Of a stretch of 58,961 bases of DNA, positions 25,729 to 33,708 are shown in pieces (positions within the stretch are counted from its first letter, which is position 1; each line of letters starts with the position of its first letter). The notes below the pieces were generated by a model. That model was not told the DNA's origin. It saw only the letters and a list, made by a program, of their open reading frames with translations, and did not search any database. The translations under genes and the position numbers were made by a program. Source of the DNA: UBA5448 sp045536965 (GTDB taxonomy: Bacteria; Bacillota; Clostridia; Oscillospirales; SIG627); contig JAZSON010000002.1 in assembly GCA_045536965.1 (NCBI GenBank), forward strand, positions 1 through 58,961, read 5' to 3'.

Positions 25729-25907
25729 GTTTTCTCCCGCATAATAACAATTTTAAGGCCAAACGCGTTGTGTTGCGTTTTGACCGAGTTATAATTTGCG
25801 CAGTTTGCGGGAGACTATGTATCCAATATCAGAGGGAAAGTCCGTTTTTTTCATGAAATTCCATGTATAGTATGAACAAATCAATAGGAGAATATGAATA
25901 AAATGAA

Positions 25908-25935
25908 GGGAAGAAACAGAAAACTGTTTCTTCCC
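25908..25935 (-). terminator. terminator of ricT
   Basis: GGGAAGAAACAG-AAAA-CTGTTTCTTCCC hairpin just after the ricT stop codon, followed on the minus strand by TTCATTTTATTC. Confidence 0.65.
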
Positions 25936-25941
25936 AAAATG

Positions 25942-26955
25942 TTATTCTTGATTGGATTGCGGTTGAGGATTTTGCTGCTTGTCGCCGCTTGATTTTTCGT
26001 GGTTTTTGCGTTCATGTTTGGACGACTTGTTTTTGTGGTTTTCGCCCGATTTAGCGGTCGAATCGTTTTGCTTTTGCGGTTGTTTTTCTGCGGTGGGTTC
26101 ATTGGTGTTGGATACTTGTTTTTGCCTGTTTTTACCTTTTTTGGCATTGCCGATGACGGTGACTTGATCGCGATGGTAAACCACAGGCGCGGCGTCCGGA
26201 GCATCGTCCATAGCGACCTTGATTTTGCCGCAAAGAACATTGCTTTCAACGACAACCCCTGTTCCTTCGGGGGTTTGCACGACCGAGTCGAGCTTGGGAG
26301 TTAGTTTCCCTTCTTCTTCGTATTGGTCATTTTCATAGCGCAGACAGCACATCAATCTGCCGCAGGTGCCTGAAATTTTGACCGAATTGAGGGAAAGATT
26401 TTGTTCTTTCGCCATTTTGATGGAAACTTGATCAAAGTTATCCAAAAAGGTTTTGCAACAAATGGGGAGACCGCAGATACCCAAACCACCGACCTTTTTG
26501 GCTTCATCGCGCACGCCGATTTGACGCAGTTCAATACGCGTTTTAAAAATGCCGGCAAGTTCTTTTACAAAATCGCGAAAATCCACTCTGCCTTCGGCTG
26601 TGAAATTAAAGAGCAACTTGGAACGATCAAAAGCACATTCGACATCCACGAGGGCCATGTCTAAATTCCGTTCTTCCATCTTTTTATTCCAGATTTCCGC
26701 GGCTTTCTTTTCGGTCTCAACGTTTTCAAGGTATTTTTTTTCATCGGCAGGGGTTGCCATGCGAATGAATTTTTTCAGAGGGGAAATTACTTCGCGTTCT
26801 TCGACCAATTTATTGCCAATGGCGACAATGCCGTATTCACTGCCACGGGCAGTTTCTACGATGACGGCATCTTGAGGTTTGAGTTTATTTTCACCGGGAT
26901 CAAAATAATAGATTTTTCCGGTGTCTTTAAAGCGAACGCCTACAATTTCGAGCAT
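25942..26955 (-). CDS. ricT: PSP1-domain protein RicT/YaaT
   Basis: A 337-residue protein whose first 265 residues match the PSP1/YaaT family, including the cysteine-rich segment GGLGICGLPICCK and GTCGRLMCCLRYE. In Bacillus, RicT works with RicA and RicF, binds [4Fe-4S] clusters, speeds Spo0A phosphorylation and aids RNase Y processing. The last 70 residues are a disordered Lys, Gln, Asn, Ser-rich tail not needed in the core family. AAGGTGG precedes ATG. It has its own promoter and lies next to spoIVB, as part of a sporulation-related neighbourhood. Confidence 0.9.
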   Translation of the reverse strand: MLEIVGVRFKDTGKIYYFDPGENKLKPQDAVIVETARGSEYGIVAIGNKLVEEREVISPLKKFIRMATPADEKKYLENVETEKKAAEIWNKKMEERNLDMALVDVECAFDRSKLLFNFTAEGRVDFRDFVKELAGIFKTRIELRQIGVRDEAKKVGGLGICGLPICCKTFLDNFDQVSIKMAKEQNLSLNSVKISGTCGRLMCCLRYENDQYEEEGKLTPKLDSVVQTPEGTGVVVESNVLCGKIKVAMDDAPDAAPVVYHRDQVTVIGNAKKGKNRQKQVSNTNEPTAEKQPQKQNDSTAKSGENHKNKSSKHERKNHEKSSGDKQQNPQPQSNQE

Positions 26956-26987
26956 ACGCCACCTTCTTTCTCGGATGATACGACCAA

Positions 26988-27016
26988 AGTATATCCTACA
27001 TTCGAAAAAAAGTCAA
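26988..27016 (-). promoter_or_regulatory. promoter of ricT
   Basis: On the minus strand TTGACT (27011-27016), 17-base spacer, TATACT (26988-26993). Confidence 0.7.
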
Positions 27017-27068
27017 GGGTCGCAATTAAATATGAGTGGAAATAATTTAAAAAAATGTAAAAAATGTG

Positions 27069-27097
27069 TTGACAAACTAGAATGATTGTGTTATTAT
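27069..27097 (+). promoter_or_regulatory. promoter of the five-tRNA operon
   Basis: TTGACA (27069-27074), 17-base spacer, TATTAT (27092-27097), about 42 bases before tRNA-Gly. Confidence 0.75.
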
Positions 27098-27138
27098 AGA
27101 CGAGCGGCTTTGCGAGGGATGTGCAGCGATTATAATTC

Positions 27139-27212
27139 GCGGGTGTAGTTCAGTGGTAGAATATCAGCCTTCCAAGCTGACTATGTGGGTTCGATTCCCA
27201 TCACCCGCTCCA
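27139..27212 (+). tRNA. tRNA-Gly (UCC)
   Basis: Acceptor GCGGGTG pairs with CACCCGC; anticodon loop TTCCAAG gives UCC; encoded CCA end. First of a five-tRNA array with one terminator. Confidence 0.95.
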
Positions 27213-27239
27213 TTAGGGTATCGTTTCCCGAGTCTCTAT

Positions 27240-27316
27240 GTGCTAGTAGCTCAGCTGGATAGAGCAACTGCCTTCTAAGCAGTAGGTCGGGGGTTCGAGT
27301 CCCTCCTAGCACGCCA
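27240..27316 (+). tRNA. tRNA-Arg (UCU)
   Basis: Acceptor GTGCTAG pairs with CTAGCAC; anticodon loop CTTCTAA gives UCU; discriminator G and encoded CCA. Confidence 0.95.
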
Positions 27317-27323
27317 CTTACAT

Positions 27324-27401
27324 GGTGGATATAGCTCAGGTGGTTAGAGCGTTAGGTTGTGGCCCTAAAAACCATCAATTCAAATCCAATTATCCACCCC
27401 A
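27324..27401 (+). tRNA. tRNA-His (GUG)
   Basis: Acceptor GTGGATA pairs with TATCCAC; an extra G at 27324 can serve as G-1 opposite C73, the histidine identity mark; anticodon loop TTGTGGC gives GUG; encoded CCA. Confidence 0.95.
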
Positions 27402-27429
27402 TTTGCGGCAGGGATGTCGTTTACTACAT

Positions 27430-27506
27430 GGCGGCGTAGCTCAGTTGGCTAGAGCATTCGGTTCATACCCGACAGGTCGTTGGTTCAAATCCGACCGCCG
27501 CTACCA
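27430..27506 (+). tRNA. tRNA-Met (CAU), elongator type
   Basis: Acceptor GGCGGCG pairs with CGCCGCT; anticodon loop TTCATAC gives CAU. It lacks the GGG/CCC anticodon-stem pairs and the 1:72 mismatch of initiator tRNA, so elongator Met (or a lysidine-modified Ile tRNA) is likely. Confidence 0.9.
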
Positions 27507-27534
27507 TCGTGTAGATGGCATCCTTACTCCATAA

Positions 27535-27609
27535 GGCCCGTTGGTCAAGCGGTTAAGACACCGCCCTTTCACGGCGGTAACACGAGTTCGATTCTCGTAC
27601 GGGTCACCA
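27535..27609 (+). tRNA. tRNA-Glu (UUC)
   Basis: Acceptor GGCCCGT pairs with ACGGGTC; anticodon loop CTTTCAC gives UUC; encoded CCA. Last tRNA of the array. Confidence 0.95.
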
Positions 27610-27645
27610 AAAAAAGAACGAAGCAATTGCTTCGTTCTTTTTTTA
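27610..27645 (+). terminator. terminator of the tRNA array
   Basis: AAAGAACGAAGCAATTGCTTCGTTCTTT stem followed by TTTT, directly after tRNA-Glu. Confidence 0.9.
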
Positions 27646-27665
27646 TTGTATAACGTTATACAGAA

Positions 27666-27698
27666 AAGAAAGTGTGTACTTTGGGTACACACTTTCTT
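27666..27698 (-). terminator. terminator of secG
   Basis: AAGAAAGTGTGTACCCAAAGTACACACTTTCTT on the minus strand, followed by TTC, 22 bases after the secG stop. Confidence 0.75.
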
Positions 27699-27719
27699 GG
27701 AAATTTTGATCTCAATTCC

Positions 27720-28049
27720 TTATTTGTCATCGACCTGTTGAGAAGAGCTGCTGCTATTGTTGTTGGTAGAAGAGGAAGAATCTTTTTTATCATCTGCGTC
27801 GCTACCGACGAAGATATACACAACCAAAACAACTAAGACAAAAATAACCGAAACAACAGTGGTGATTTTTGACAGCAGAGCGTCAATCGTACGACCCTTG
27901 GACTTTCCGAAGAAAGTTTCAGCGCCACCGGCGATGGTACCGGAGAGATTATGGCTTTTACCGTTCTGCATCAGCACGGCGATGGTCAAAAAGATCGCCA
28001 TAACGATTAAGCAGATACCGAGTATATAATCCAATGTGGTTAATGTCAT
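27720..28049 (-). CDS. secG: preprotein translocase subunit SecG
   Basis: A 109-residue membrane protein with two helices (about 5-25 and 60-82) and the SecG linker VLMQNGKSHNLSGTIAGGAE between them. It is the accessory subunit of the SecYEG export channel. The last 28 residues are a Ser/Asn/Asp-rich tail, longer than the usual 70-80-residue SecG. AAAGGA precedes ATG. It follows rpsR by 38 bases and may share its transcript. Confidence 0.92.
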   Translation of the reverse strand: MTLTTLDYILGICLIVMAIFLTIAVLMQNGKSHNLSGTIAGGAETFFGKSKGRTIDALLSKITTVVSVIFVLVVLVVYIFVGSDADDKKDSSSSTNNNSSSSSQQVDDK

Positions 28050-28087
28050 AACTCTAATCCTTTCTGTACAGGATGGCGTGGCCTAAA

Positions 28088-28330
28088 TCAGTCGCTGATG
28101 TAGGGGAGAATAGCGATGTGACGTGCGCGTTTAATGGCAGTGGTCAACTGTCTCTGATGCTTTGCGCAGGTACCGGTAATTCTTCTGGGAAGAATTTTAG
28201 CACGCTCGGAAATGGACTTTCTCAAACGGGCAACATCTTTGTAATCGATGTGCTCAATTTTGTCGGCGCAGAAAGCACAGACTTTTTTTCTCTTTTTGTT
28301 TTTAAAAGACTTTTGCATATCCTTATCCAT
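28088..28330 (-). CDS. rpsR: 30S ribosomal protein S18
   Basis: An 80-residue S18 with the typical KKVCAFCADKIEHIDYKD, LRKSISERAKILPRRITGTC and HQRQLTTAIKRARHIALLPY-like end. Cysteines in CAFC and GTC mark the zinc-binding form. The ATG at 28330 with AGGAG upstream was chosen; the frame is open further upstream without family similarity. Part of the conserved rpsF-ssb-rpsR group. Confidence 0.97.
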   Translation of the reverse strand: MDKDMQKSFKNKKRKKVCAFCADKIEHIDYKDVARLRKSISERAKILPRRITGTCAKHQRQLTTAIKRARHIAILPYISD

Positions 28331-28420
28331 GACAATACTCCTATTCTCGGCGGTTATATATTCAAATCCGTAAACGAATGTAGCCGCCGTCATTGCGTTA
28401 CGGTAGGCGAGCCGCTTAAA

Positions 28421-28867
28421 TTAAAACGGCAAATCGTCATCGTCGGACATGACCTCGAAAGGTACATCCTTGGGGTTGGCACTATACGGCGCAGGTGCAC
28501 CGCCTCCGGTTGCGGGAGCGGATACATCACTTTTCTTTTCAACAAACGAAACCTCATCGGCCACCACTTCGGTGGTGTAATGCTTGGTTCCGTTGGCATC
28601 TGTCCATGTTCTGGATTGCAGCGATCCGCAAACGAGAATAGACTTGCCTTTGGAAAAATATTTGGTTACAAACTCGGCGGTATTACGCCAACAGACGATG
28701 TTGATAAAATCGCTGGTCTGCTGATTGGAGTTTTCGTTGCTTCTGGAAGCGAAACGACGCTGTACACCAATCGAGAAGCTGGTCACGGAGACACCGTTCT
28801 GGGTGGTTTTTAATTCGGGGTCCGCGGTCAGATTACCAATCAAAATTACTTTGTTGAAAGAAGCCAT
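28421..28867 (-). CDS. ssb: single-stranded DNA-binding protein
   Basis: A 148-residue SSB with the OB-fold start MASFNKVILIGNLTADPELK, the FINIVCWRNTAEFVTKYFSKG core and the acidic tip DDDDLPF that recruits repair and replication partners. AGGAGGT precedes ATG. It lies between rpsF and rpsR, the standard order. Confidence 0.97.
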   Translation of the reverse strand: MASFNKVILIGNLTADPELKTTQNGVSVTSFSIGVQRRFASRSNENSNQQTSDFINIVCWRNTAEFVTKYFSKGKSILVCGSLQSRTWTDANGTKHYTTEVVADEVSFVEKKSDVSAPATGGGAPAPYSANPKDVPFEVMSDDDDLPF

Positions 28868-28885
28868 GACAGTACCTCCTGCTGA

Positions 28886-29182
28886 TTATTCTTCGCAGCT
28901 GATGATGATGGAGCGCAAAAGTCCATCGGTAATGTTGTAAATTCTGTCCAGTTCCTTGGGGAACGCGGAATCAGAAGTAAAGTTGATCAGGGTGTAATAA
29001 CCGTCGGGAATGTCGTCGATCGGATAAGCCAGTCTTCTCTTTCCCCAGTCATTTTGCTGATCGATGGTACCATTCGCGGCGATCAGAGAAATAAATTTCT
29101 CCGCAATAACCTTTGCTTCGCTCTCTTCGAGAGCTCCGCTTACAACGAAAATGGTCTCATACTTTTTCAACATTTTTTCCAT
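28886..29182 (-). CDS. rpsF: 30S ribosomal protein S6
   Basis: A 98-residue S6 (KKYETIFVVSGALEESE, NDWGKRRLAYPIDDIPDGYY). It pairs with S18 on the 30S platform. AAGGAGG precedes ATG at 29182. The leader contains a stem with GGGTG...CACCC and another ATCCCTCG/CGAGGGAT; in Bacillota such leaders can bind the S6:S18 complex for feedback, but I could not confirm that motif here. Confidence 0.97.
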   Translation of the reverse strand: MEKMLKKYETIFVVSGALEESEAKVIAEKFISLIAANGTIDQQNDWGKRRLAYPIDDIPDGYYTLINFTSDSAFPKELDRIYNITDGLLRSIIISCEE

Positions 29183-29271
29183 TTTCTACACCTCCTTATG
29201 GACATATGATCCCTCGTGTTTCGAGGGATAAGAAGCGTTGGGTGCCCCAGAACACCCACGGATACTTATCT

Positions 29272-29300
29272 ACTATACTTTAGTTTTTGGGTTTTGTCAA
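29272..29300 (-). promoter_or_regulatory. promoter of rpsF-ssb-rpsR
   Basis: On the minus strand TTGACA (29295-29300), 17-base spacer, TATAGT (29272-29277). The leader is about 85 bases long and contains two hairpins. Confidence 0.8.
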
Positions 29301-29341
29301 GAGTATTTTGATTCTTTTTGAAATATAACAGAAGAATTTGA

Positions 29342-29905
29342 TTATTTGTTTGCAATTTTTTCAAGCAAGCTAACGATTTCGTCCAAGGTTTTAGCGGTTT
29401 TGATCTCGGCGTCCTTGGTGGCCTCTTCTTTTTCGGCAGCTGCTTTGGCTGCTGCTGCTTCAGCTTCTTTTTTGGCCTCCTCTGCGGCTTTTTGCGCTTC
29501 TTCGGCGGCTTTGGATTCTTCGCTCTGCATCTGGTCTGCCATCCGATCGAGTTTGATGCGAATTTGGCTAATGGTGCGGATCATGATAAAGACGCAGAAG
29601 CCGATGATAAGGAAATCGATGATCGCCTGGATGAAGGCGCCGTATTCAATATAAACGCTTTCGTCCACCGGCAGACCTGTGGCTTCATCGGTGTAAATGT
29701 TTTCTTTGATACACCATTTTAGTTCGGCGAAGGTTGCTTCCGAGGTGAAGAGTCCCATGAGAGGCATGATGATATAGTTTACAAAACCCGTTACGATTTT
29801 ATTAAACGCACCGCCGATGACCACGGCAACAGCCAGATCGACAACATTGCCTTTGGTGATAAATTCTTTGAATTCTTTAAAAAAACCTTTTGCTTTCTTT
29901 TTCAT
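29342..29905 (-). CDS. mscL: large-conductance mechanosensitive channel MscL with extended tail
   Basis: A 187-residue channel that opens under membrane tension to release solutes. The N-terminal helix and TM1 (KEFITKGNVVDLAVAVVIGG), the TM2 region (FIQAIIDFLIIGFCVFIMIR) and the end segment LDEIVSLLEKIANK are all conserved. Between TM2 and that last helix lies an inserted Ala/Glu/Lys repeat of about 50 residues (about 122-170), a likely coiled coil that makes the protein about 40 residues longer than most MscL. The ATG lies one base after the upstream radical SAM gene's stop, preceded by AAAGGAG. Confidence 0.95.
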   Translation of the reverse strand: MKKKAKGFFKEFKEFITKGNVVDLAVAVVIGGAFNKIVTGFVNYIIMPLMGLFTSEATFAELKWCIKENIYTDEATGLPVDESVYIEYGAFIQAIIDFLIIGFCVFIMIRTISQIRIKLDRMADQMQSEESKAAEEAQKAAEEAKKEAEAAAAKAAAEKEEATKDAEIKTAKTLDEIVSLLEKIANK

Positions 29906-29906
29906 G

Positions 29907-31595
29907 TTAGTTATCTCCTTTACTTTTTTTGAGTCTGCGGTTTCTTAAATTTAAATAGAAGTTGGGGAAATGATTGCGCAGGAATTTTTTAAGTCCAAGC
30001 ACCGATTTTTCTTTGATTTCGGCAAAGAATACCAAGGTTCTGCGGGGAGTGAGGCAGCCTGTGAACCAAAAATCAAGCCATTTTTCACGGGTGCCCTGTA
30101 ACCATTTCGGCCATTTTTCCAGCTTCTTATACCGTTTGACAAAGAACATAAAGTAATGCGCGGCAAACAAAACATGGTGTTCGGGGAATTGTTTTTGCTT
30201 TAACGGTACTTTGCAATCGGGGGGGATCACATCGGGGACAAAGCCTGCCTGTTTGGCGATATCGTGCAAAACTGTCATGGGATAGGGATAGAAAATATTG
30301 GGGATAATACGGTCGGATTTCAGTTTTGCGTTGAGCTTGACGGTTTTGAGCGCGCGGTGCAGATCTTCATAAGGCAAGCCGACGATATTATAGGTTAATA
30401 CGGTTACGTTATATTTATGGAACCAATGGCTTGCATTGATCATCTGCTCATTGGTCATAAAACGCCGCAAATATTTGGTGCGGATCTCTTCGTCTCCCGA
30501 TTCCACGCCGATGTCAATGGTGTAACAACCCGATTCTGCCATCTTTTTCACGGTTTCTTCGTTCATTACGTCAAAACGCAGGTTGCAGGTGTAGGGGAGA
30601 TGGATTTCTTTTTTATACAACTCGATGAATTCATCAAACCAGTCGGGATACATGTTGAAAATAGCATCGCGGAAATTGATATATTGAATATAAGGGTGCT
30701 TTTCAAGCAGAGTTTTTAAATACAGAATGCCGTTTTCGGGGGAACGGAAACGGGCGAATTTTTTGCGATTGGGATAAATGTTGCGGAATTGCGAGTTGCC
30801 GCAATAGGTGCAGGAGAAAAGGCAGCCGCGGCTCATCATGACGATGGCGGTCTGCATTTTGCTTGCCGAAAGATTGTCAAAATCAAAAAGATCGAAATCG
30901 GGGATGGGCAAGCGCTCCAAATCTTCAAAAACGGGACGGATGGGATTGTGCTTGAAGCTGCCGTCCGGCATTTTGAAGTACATACTTTCAATATTTGTGT
31001 AGTCTTCGCCTGCCATGAGTTTTTCGCACAGTTCCAAGGTGGCGTATTCGCCATCGCCCACGCAAACGCAGTTGACACCGTCGACGGCGAGAACCTCGTC
31101 GGGCAGAAGGGTGACGTGGTAGCTTCCGCAGTTGATGAAAACATCGGGATATACTTCCCTTGTCCAGCGGATATATTCGCGGCAATCGGGGAAGGCGGTG
31201 GTACGGATGGAAAAACCGATGATGTCAAAGCGGCCCTTTGCCTGCAGCTTCTTTTTGAAATCGGCCTCCTTATGCACGTTGCGGAGATGGAGAAGCTCTA
31301 CCGTATGTCCCGCTTGTTTAAGAACGGCGGAAATGGATGCAAGACCTTCGCTGTAGTTGCCGCCCGTTTCGACCGGTGTATAGTCCCGATCGATATAGTC
31401 GGGGTAGACGAGTAGGACACGGGCGCGGGGACGGTCGGGAGGGATGACCTCACCGGTGTCACCGATGGCACTTTCGCCCGAACGAGTATGATACCCTTCG
31501 TTTTGCTTATAAGCGTCTGCGCCTTTGTAGCAAGCAGCTTTTAAATCCTCTTGATTTTCTTCAAAAAGGAGATCTGCCGGGTTTTCCTGTTTCAT
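29907..31595 (-). CDS. B12-binding-domain radical SAM protein
   Basis: A 562-residue enzyme. Residues about 55-190 form a cobalamin-binding-type Rossmann domain (ARVLLVYPDYIDRD; no DxHxxG motif seen). The radical SAM core (about 240-450) has the iron-sulphur motif CLFSCTYC (CxxxCxxC) in SRGCLFSCTYCGNS, followed by IDIGVESGDEEIRTKYLRR. The family includes methyltransferases and cyclases such as BchE-like proteins; the substrate is not predictable. It lies between rarA and mscL with an 18-base and a 1-base gap, probably one transcript. Confidence 0.88.
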   Translation of the reverse strand: MKQENPADLLFEENQEDLKAACYKGADAYKQNEGYHTRSGESAIGDTGEVIPPDRPRARVLLVYPDYIDRDYTPVETGGNYSEGLASISAVLKQAGHTVELLHLRNVHKEADFKKKLQAKGRFDIIGFSIRTTAFPDCREYIRWTREVYPDVFINCGSYHVTLLPDEVLAVDGVNCVCVGDGEYATLELCEKLMAGEDYTNIESMYFKMPDGSFKHNPIRPVFEDLERLPIPDFDLFDFDNLSASKMQTAIVMMSRGCLFSCTYCGNSQFRNIYPNRKKFARFRSPENGILYLKTLLEKHPYIQYINFRDAIFNMYPDWFDEFIELYKKEIHLPYTCNLRFDVMNEETVKKMAESGCYTIDIGVESGDEEIRTKYLRRFMTNEQMINASHWFHKYNVTVLTYNIVGLPYEDLHRALKTVKLNAKLKSDRIIPNIFYPYPMTVLHDIAKQAGFVPDVIPPDCKVPLKQKQFPEHHVLFAAHYFMFFVKRYKKLEKWPKWLQGTREKWLDFWFTGCLTPRRTLVFFAEIKEKSVLGLKKFLRNHFPNFYLNLRNRRLKKSKGDN

Positions 31596-31613
31596 AATTT
31601 TCTCTCCCGAATG

Positions 31614-32867
31614 TTATTTTTTCTCTTTTATCTTGTCCCAATATTGTTTCGCCGATTGTTCAACCTTGTTTTCACCGTAATGATAATAATGTTTTCCGAC
31701 CAGATCGGACGGAAGATAGGTTTGTTTTACATAGGCGTTGGGATAGTCGTGTGGATAAAGATAAGGGTCTTTGGTTTCGCCCTCTCCGAAACAATGGTTG
31801 TTTTTTAGGTAAGAGGGCATATCCCTTCCCTTGCCTGCGTTGACATCGGCCATGGCCGCATCGAGAGCAAGGTGTCCTGTGTTGGATTTGGGTGCGGTAG
31901 CAAGCAGAACGGCGGCATCGCCCAAAGGAATGCGTCCTTCGGGAAGTCCGAGCTGGAGCGCACTGTCGACACAAGCTTTTGTGAAGGGTACAGCGGTTGG
32001 ATAAGCAAGCCCGATGTCTTCGGCGGCTATGACCAAAAGACGGCGGCAGGCCGACAGCAGTTCTCCCGCTTGCAACAGTTTTGCCAAATAGAAAACGGCA
32101 GCATCGGGATCGGAGCCGCGAATGGATTTTTGCAGAGCACTCAGCAGTTCAAAATGATCGTCTCCCGTTCGTTCATGGGAGAATATCGTGCGGGGAGAAA
32201 CCCCCTCCACTTCGGAAAGCGTGATGTGTTTGCTGCCGATTTTATAAGCTATTTCCAATGCATTGAGAGCCGAGCGAACGTCTCCGCCGCAGTTGGTGGC
32301 GATGCGTGTAAAGGCCGCATCTTCCATGGTTTTTGCCAAAGCGTGCTCGTGATTGAGGAAATCCAGCGCACGCAAAAGCGCTTTTTTGATATCCAAAACC
32401 GAAACTTCCTTAAACTCGAACACGAGGCATCGGGAAAGAATGGCTTTGTAGATGTAAAAATACGGGTTTTCGGTGGTCGAGGCGATGAGTGTTACGCGAC
32501 CGTCCTCTATATATTCAAGGAGGGTCTGTTGCTGTCGCTTGTTAAAATACTGTATTTCATCCAGATAGAGCAAAATGCCGCCTTCGGCCAGCAAGCTATC
32601 GCTTAAATCAAGCACTTCCCGAATGTCGCGGCTACCCGCCGAAGTGGCATTGAGTTTACGAAGGGACATCCCTGCCCGTTTTGCCAAAATATTGGCGGCA
32701 GTGGTCTTACCAACACCCGAAGGCCCGTAAAAAATCATGTTGGGTAGGGTGGTTTCGGAGGAGGCCAAGAGGGCGGAAAGAGGCGCGCCTTCGCCAAAAA
32801 GATGGGATTGACCTACCATGTCACCGAGGGTTTCGGGGCGAATGCGTTCGGCAAGGGGGGTATTCAC
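31614..32867 (-). CDS. rarA: replication-associated recombination protein A (RarA/MgsA), AAA ATPase
   Basis: A 417-residue clamp-loader-like ATPase acting at stalled replication forks. The Walker A motif GPSGVGKTT and Walker B ILLYLDEIQYFNK are present, then sensor 1 (IASTTENPYF) and the C-terminal MgsA tetramer domain ending with KYWDKIKEKK-type residues. A GTG start at 32867 was chosen because AAGGAG is seven bases upstream and the protein then begins NTPLAERIRPETL, as is usual; the ATG at 32915 would have no such site and would overlap the upstream gene. Confidence 0.93.
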   Translation of the reverse strand: MNTPLAERIRPETLGDMVGQSHLFGEGAPLSALLASSETTLPNMIFYGPSGVGKTTAANILAKRAGMSLRKLNATSAGSRDIREVLDLSDSLLAEGGILLYLDEIQYFNKRQQQTLLEYIEDGRVTLIASTTENPYFYIYKAILSRCLVFEFKEVSVLDIKKALLRALDFLNHEHALAKTMEDAAFTRIATNCGGDVRSALNALEIAYKIGSKHITLSEVEGVSPRTIFSHERTGDDHFELLSALQKSIRGSDPDAAVFYLAKLLQAGELLSACRRLLVIAAEDIGLAYPTAVPFTKACVDSALQLGLPEGRIPLGDAAVLLATAPKSNTGHLALDAAMADVNAGKGRDMPSYLKNNHCFGEGETKDPYLYPHDYPNAYVKQTYLPSDLVGKHYYHYGENKVEQSAKQYWDKIKEKK

Positions 32868-32883
32868 AACAGGGCTCCTTTCG

Positions 32884-33708
32884 TCAAAGGGAAAGCAGAT
32901 TGCGGGCATTTTCACCGAGTATGTTTCCCTTTTCGCGGTCGGTCAACGGAAGCGATTCAACCCACTGCCGTTCCAAAAGCGTGCTGTCCCACGGGTAATC
33001 ACTTCCAAACAGGATGCGCTCACTGCCGTGGCGGGAAATGATTTTCATCATTTGCTCCTTGGTGGCATGGTTTCGGGTGAAAGAAGTATCGAAATACAGA
33101 TTTTCATACTTGCCTGCCAAAAGCTCGGTCGCGAGATCATAGCAAGCGCCGCCGCCCATATGGGCCGCGATCAAAACCAAATCGGGGAAATTGCGCAGCA
33201 CTTTTTGAATATGTTCGGGGCGGGCGTGAATATGATCGGGAGAGAGCGGATCGAAACCCGCGTGGGTAACGATGGGCAATTTCAGCGCGGAACAAAGCGC
33301 AAAAAGGGGAGACCATCGCGCATCATCCAAATCAAGTTTCTGATAGTCCGGATGGATCTTTACCCCTCGAAGCCCTGCGTTTTTGAGGGCCGTTGCATCC
33401 TCTTCCAGTGTGGCAGAAAGAGGATGCAAGGAGCCGAATTGAATCAAACGGGCATGGGCGGGGTCTTTGGTTGAGATTCCGTCATAAGAAAGGGCGGAAG
33501 AATTGATGCGGGATGCTTGATGGGATTTCACTGCAATGTTGAGCACGACGGCAAAGTCTGCCCCCGATTCCTTTAAATGATCGGATAGGGCGGCATGGGT
33601 ACCGTTGCCGTAAGGTTGGGTGCCCGATGTTGCTGTTAACGAGCGGATGGCTTTTTCTGCAAGCTCGTCCGGAAAAGCATGGGTATGAAAATCAACAATC
33701 ATGCTCAA
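32884..33708 (-). CDS. amidohydrolase-family metal-dependent hydrolase
   Basis: A 274-residue TIM-barrel hydrolase of the amidohydrolase 2 group. Metal-binding motifs: VDFHTHAFPD at the N-terminus (HxH), VTHAGFD near residue 170, AHMGGG near 203 and LFGSDYPWD near 244 with the last catalytic Asp. The substrate is unknown; relatives are decarboxylases or lactonases. The start overlaps the glyA stop (ATGA); a second ATG at 33702 is equally possible. Confidence 0.85.
   Translation of the reverse strand: MSMIVDFHTHAFPDELAEKAIRSLTATSGTQPYGNGTHAALSDHLKESGADFAVVLNIAVKSHQASRINSSALSYDGISTKDPAHARLIQFGSLHPLSATLEEDATALKNAGLRGVKIHPDYQKLDLDDARWSPLFALCSALKLPIVTHAGFDPLSPDHIHARPEHIQKVLRNFPDLVLIAAHMGGGACYDLATELLAGKYENLYFDTSFTRNHATKEQMMKIISRHGSERILFGSDYPWDSTLLERQWVESLPLTDREKGNILGENARNLLSL

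Noticed and set aside
27430..27506. Initiator tRNA-fMet
   Set aside because: Acceptor 1:72 can pair and the anticodon stem lacks the three G:C pairs of initiators.
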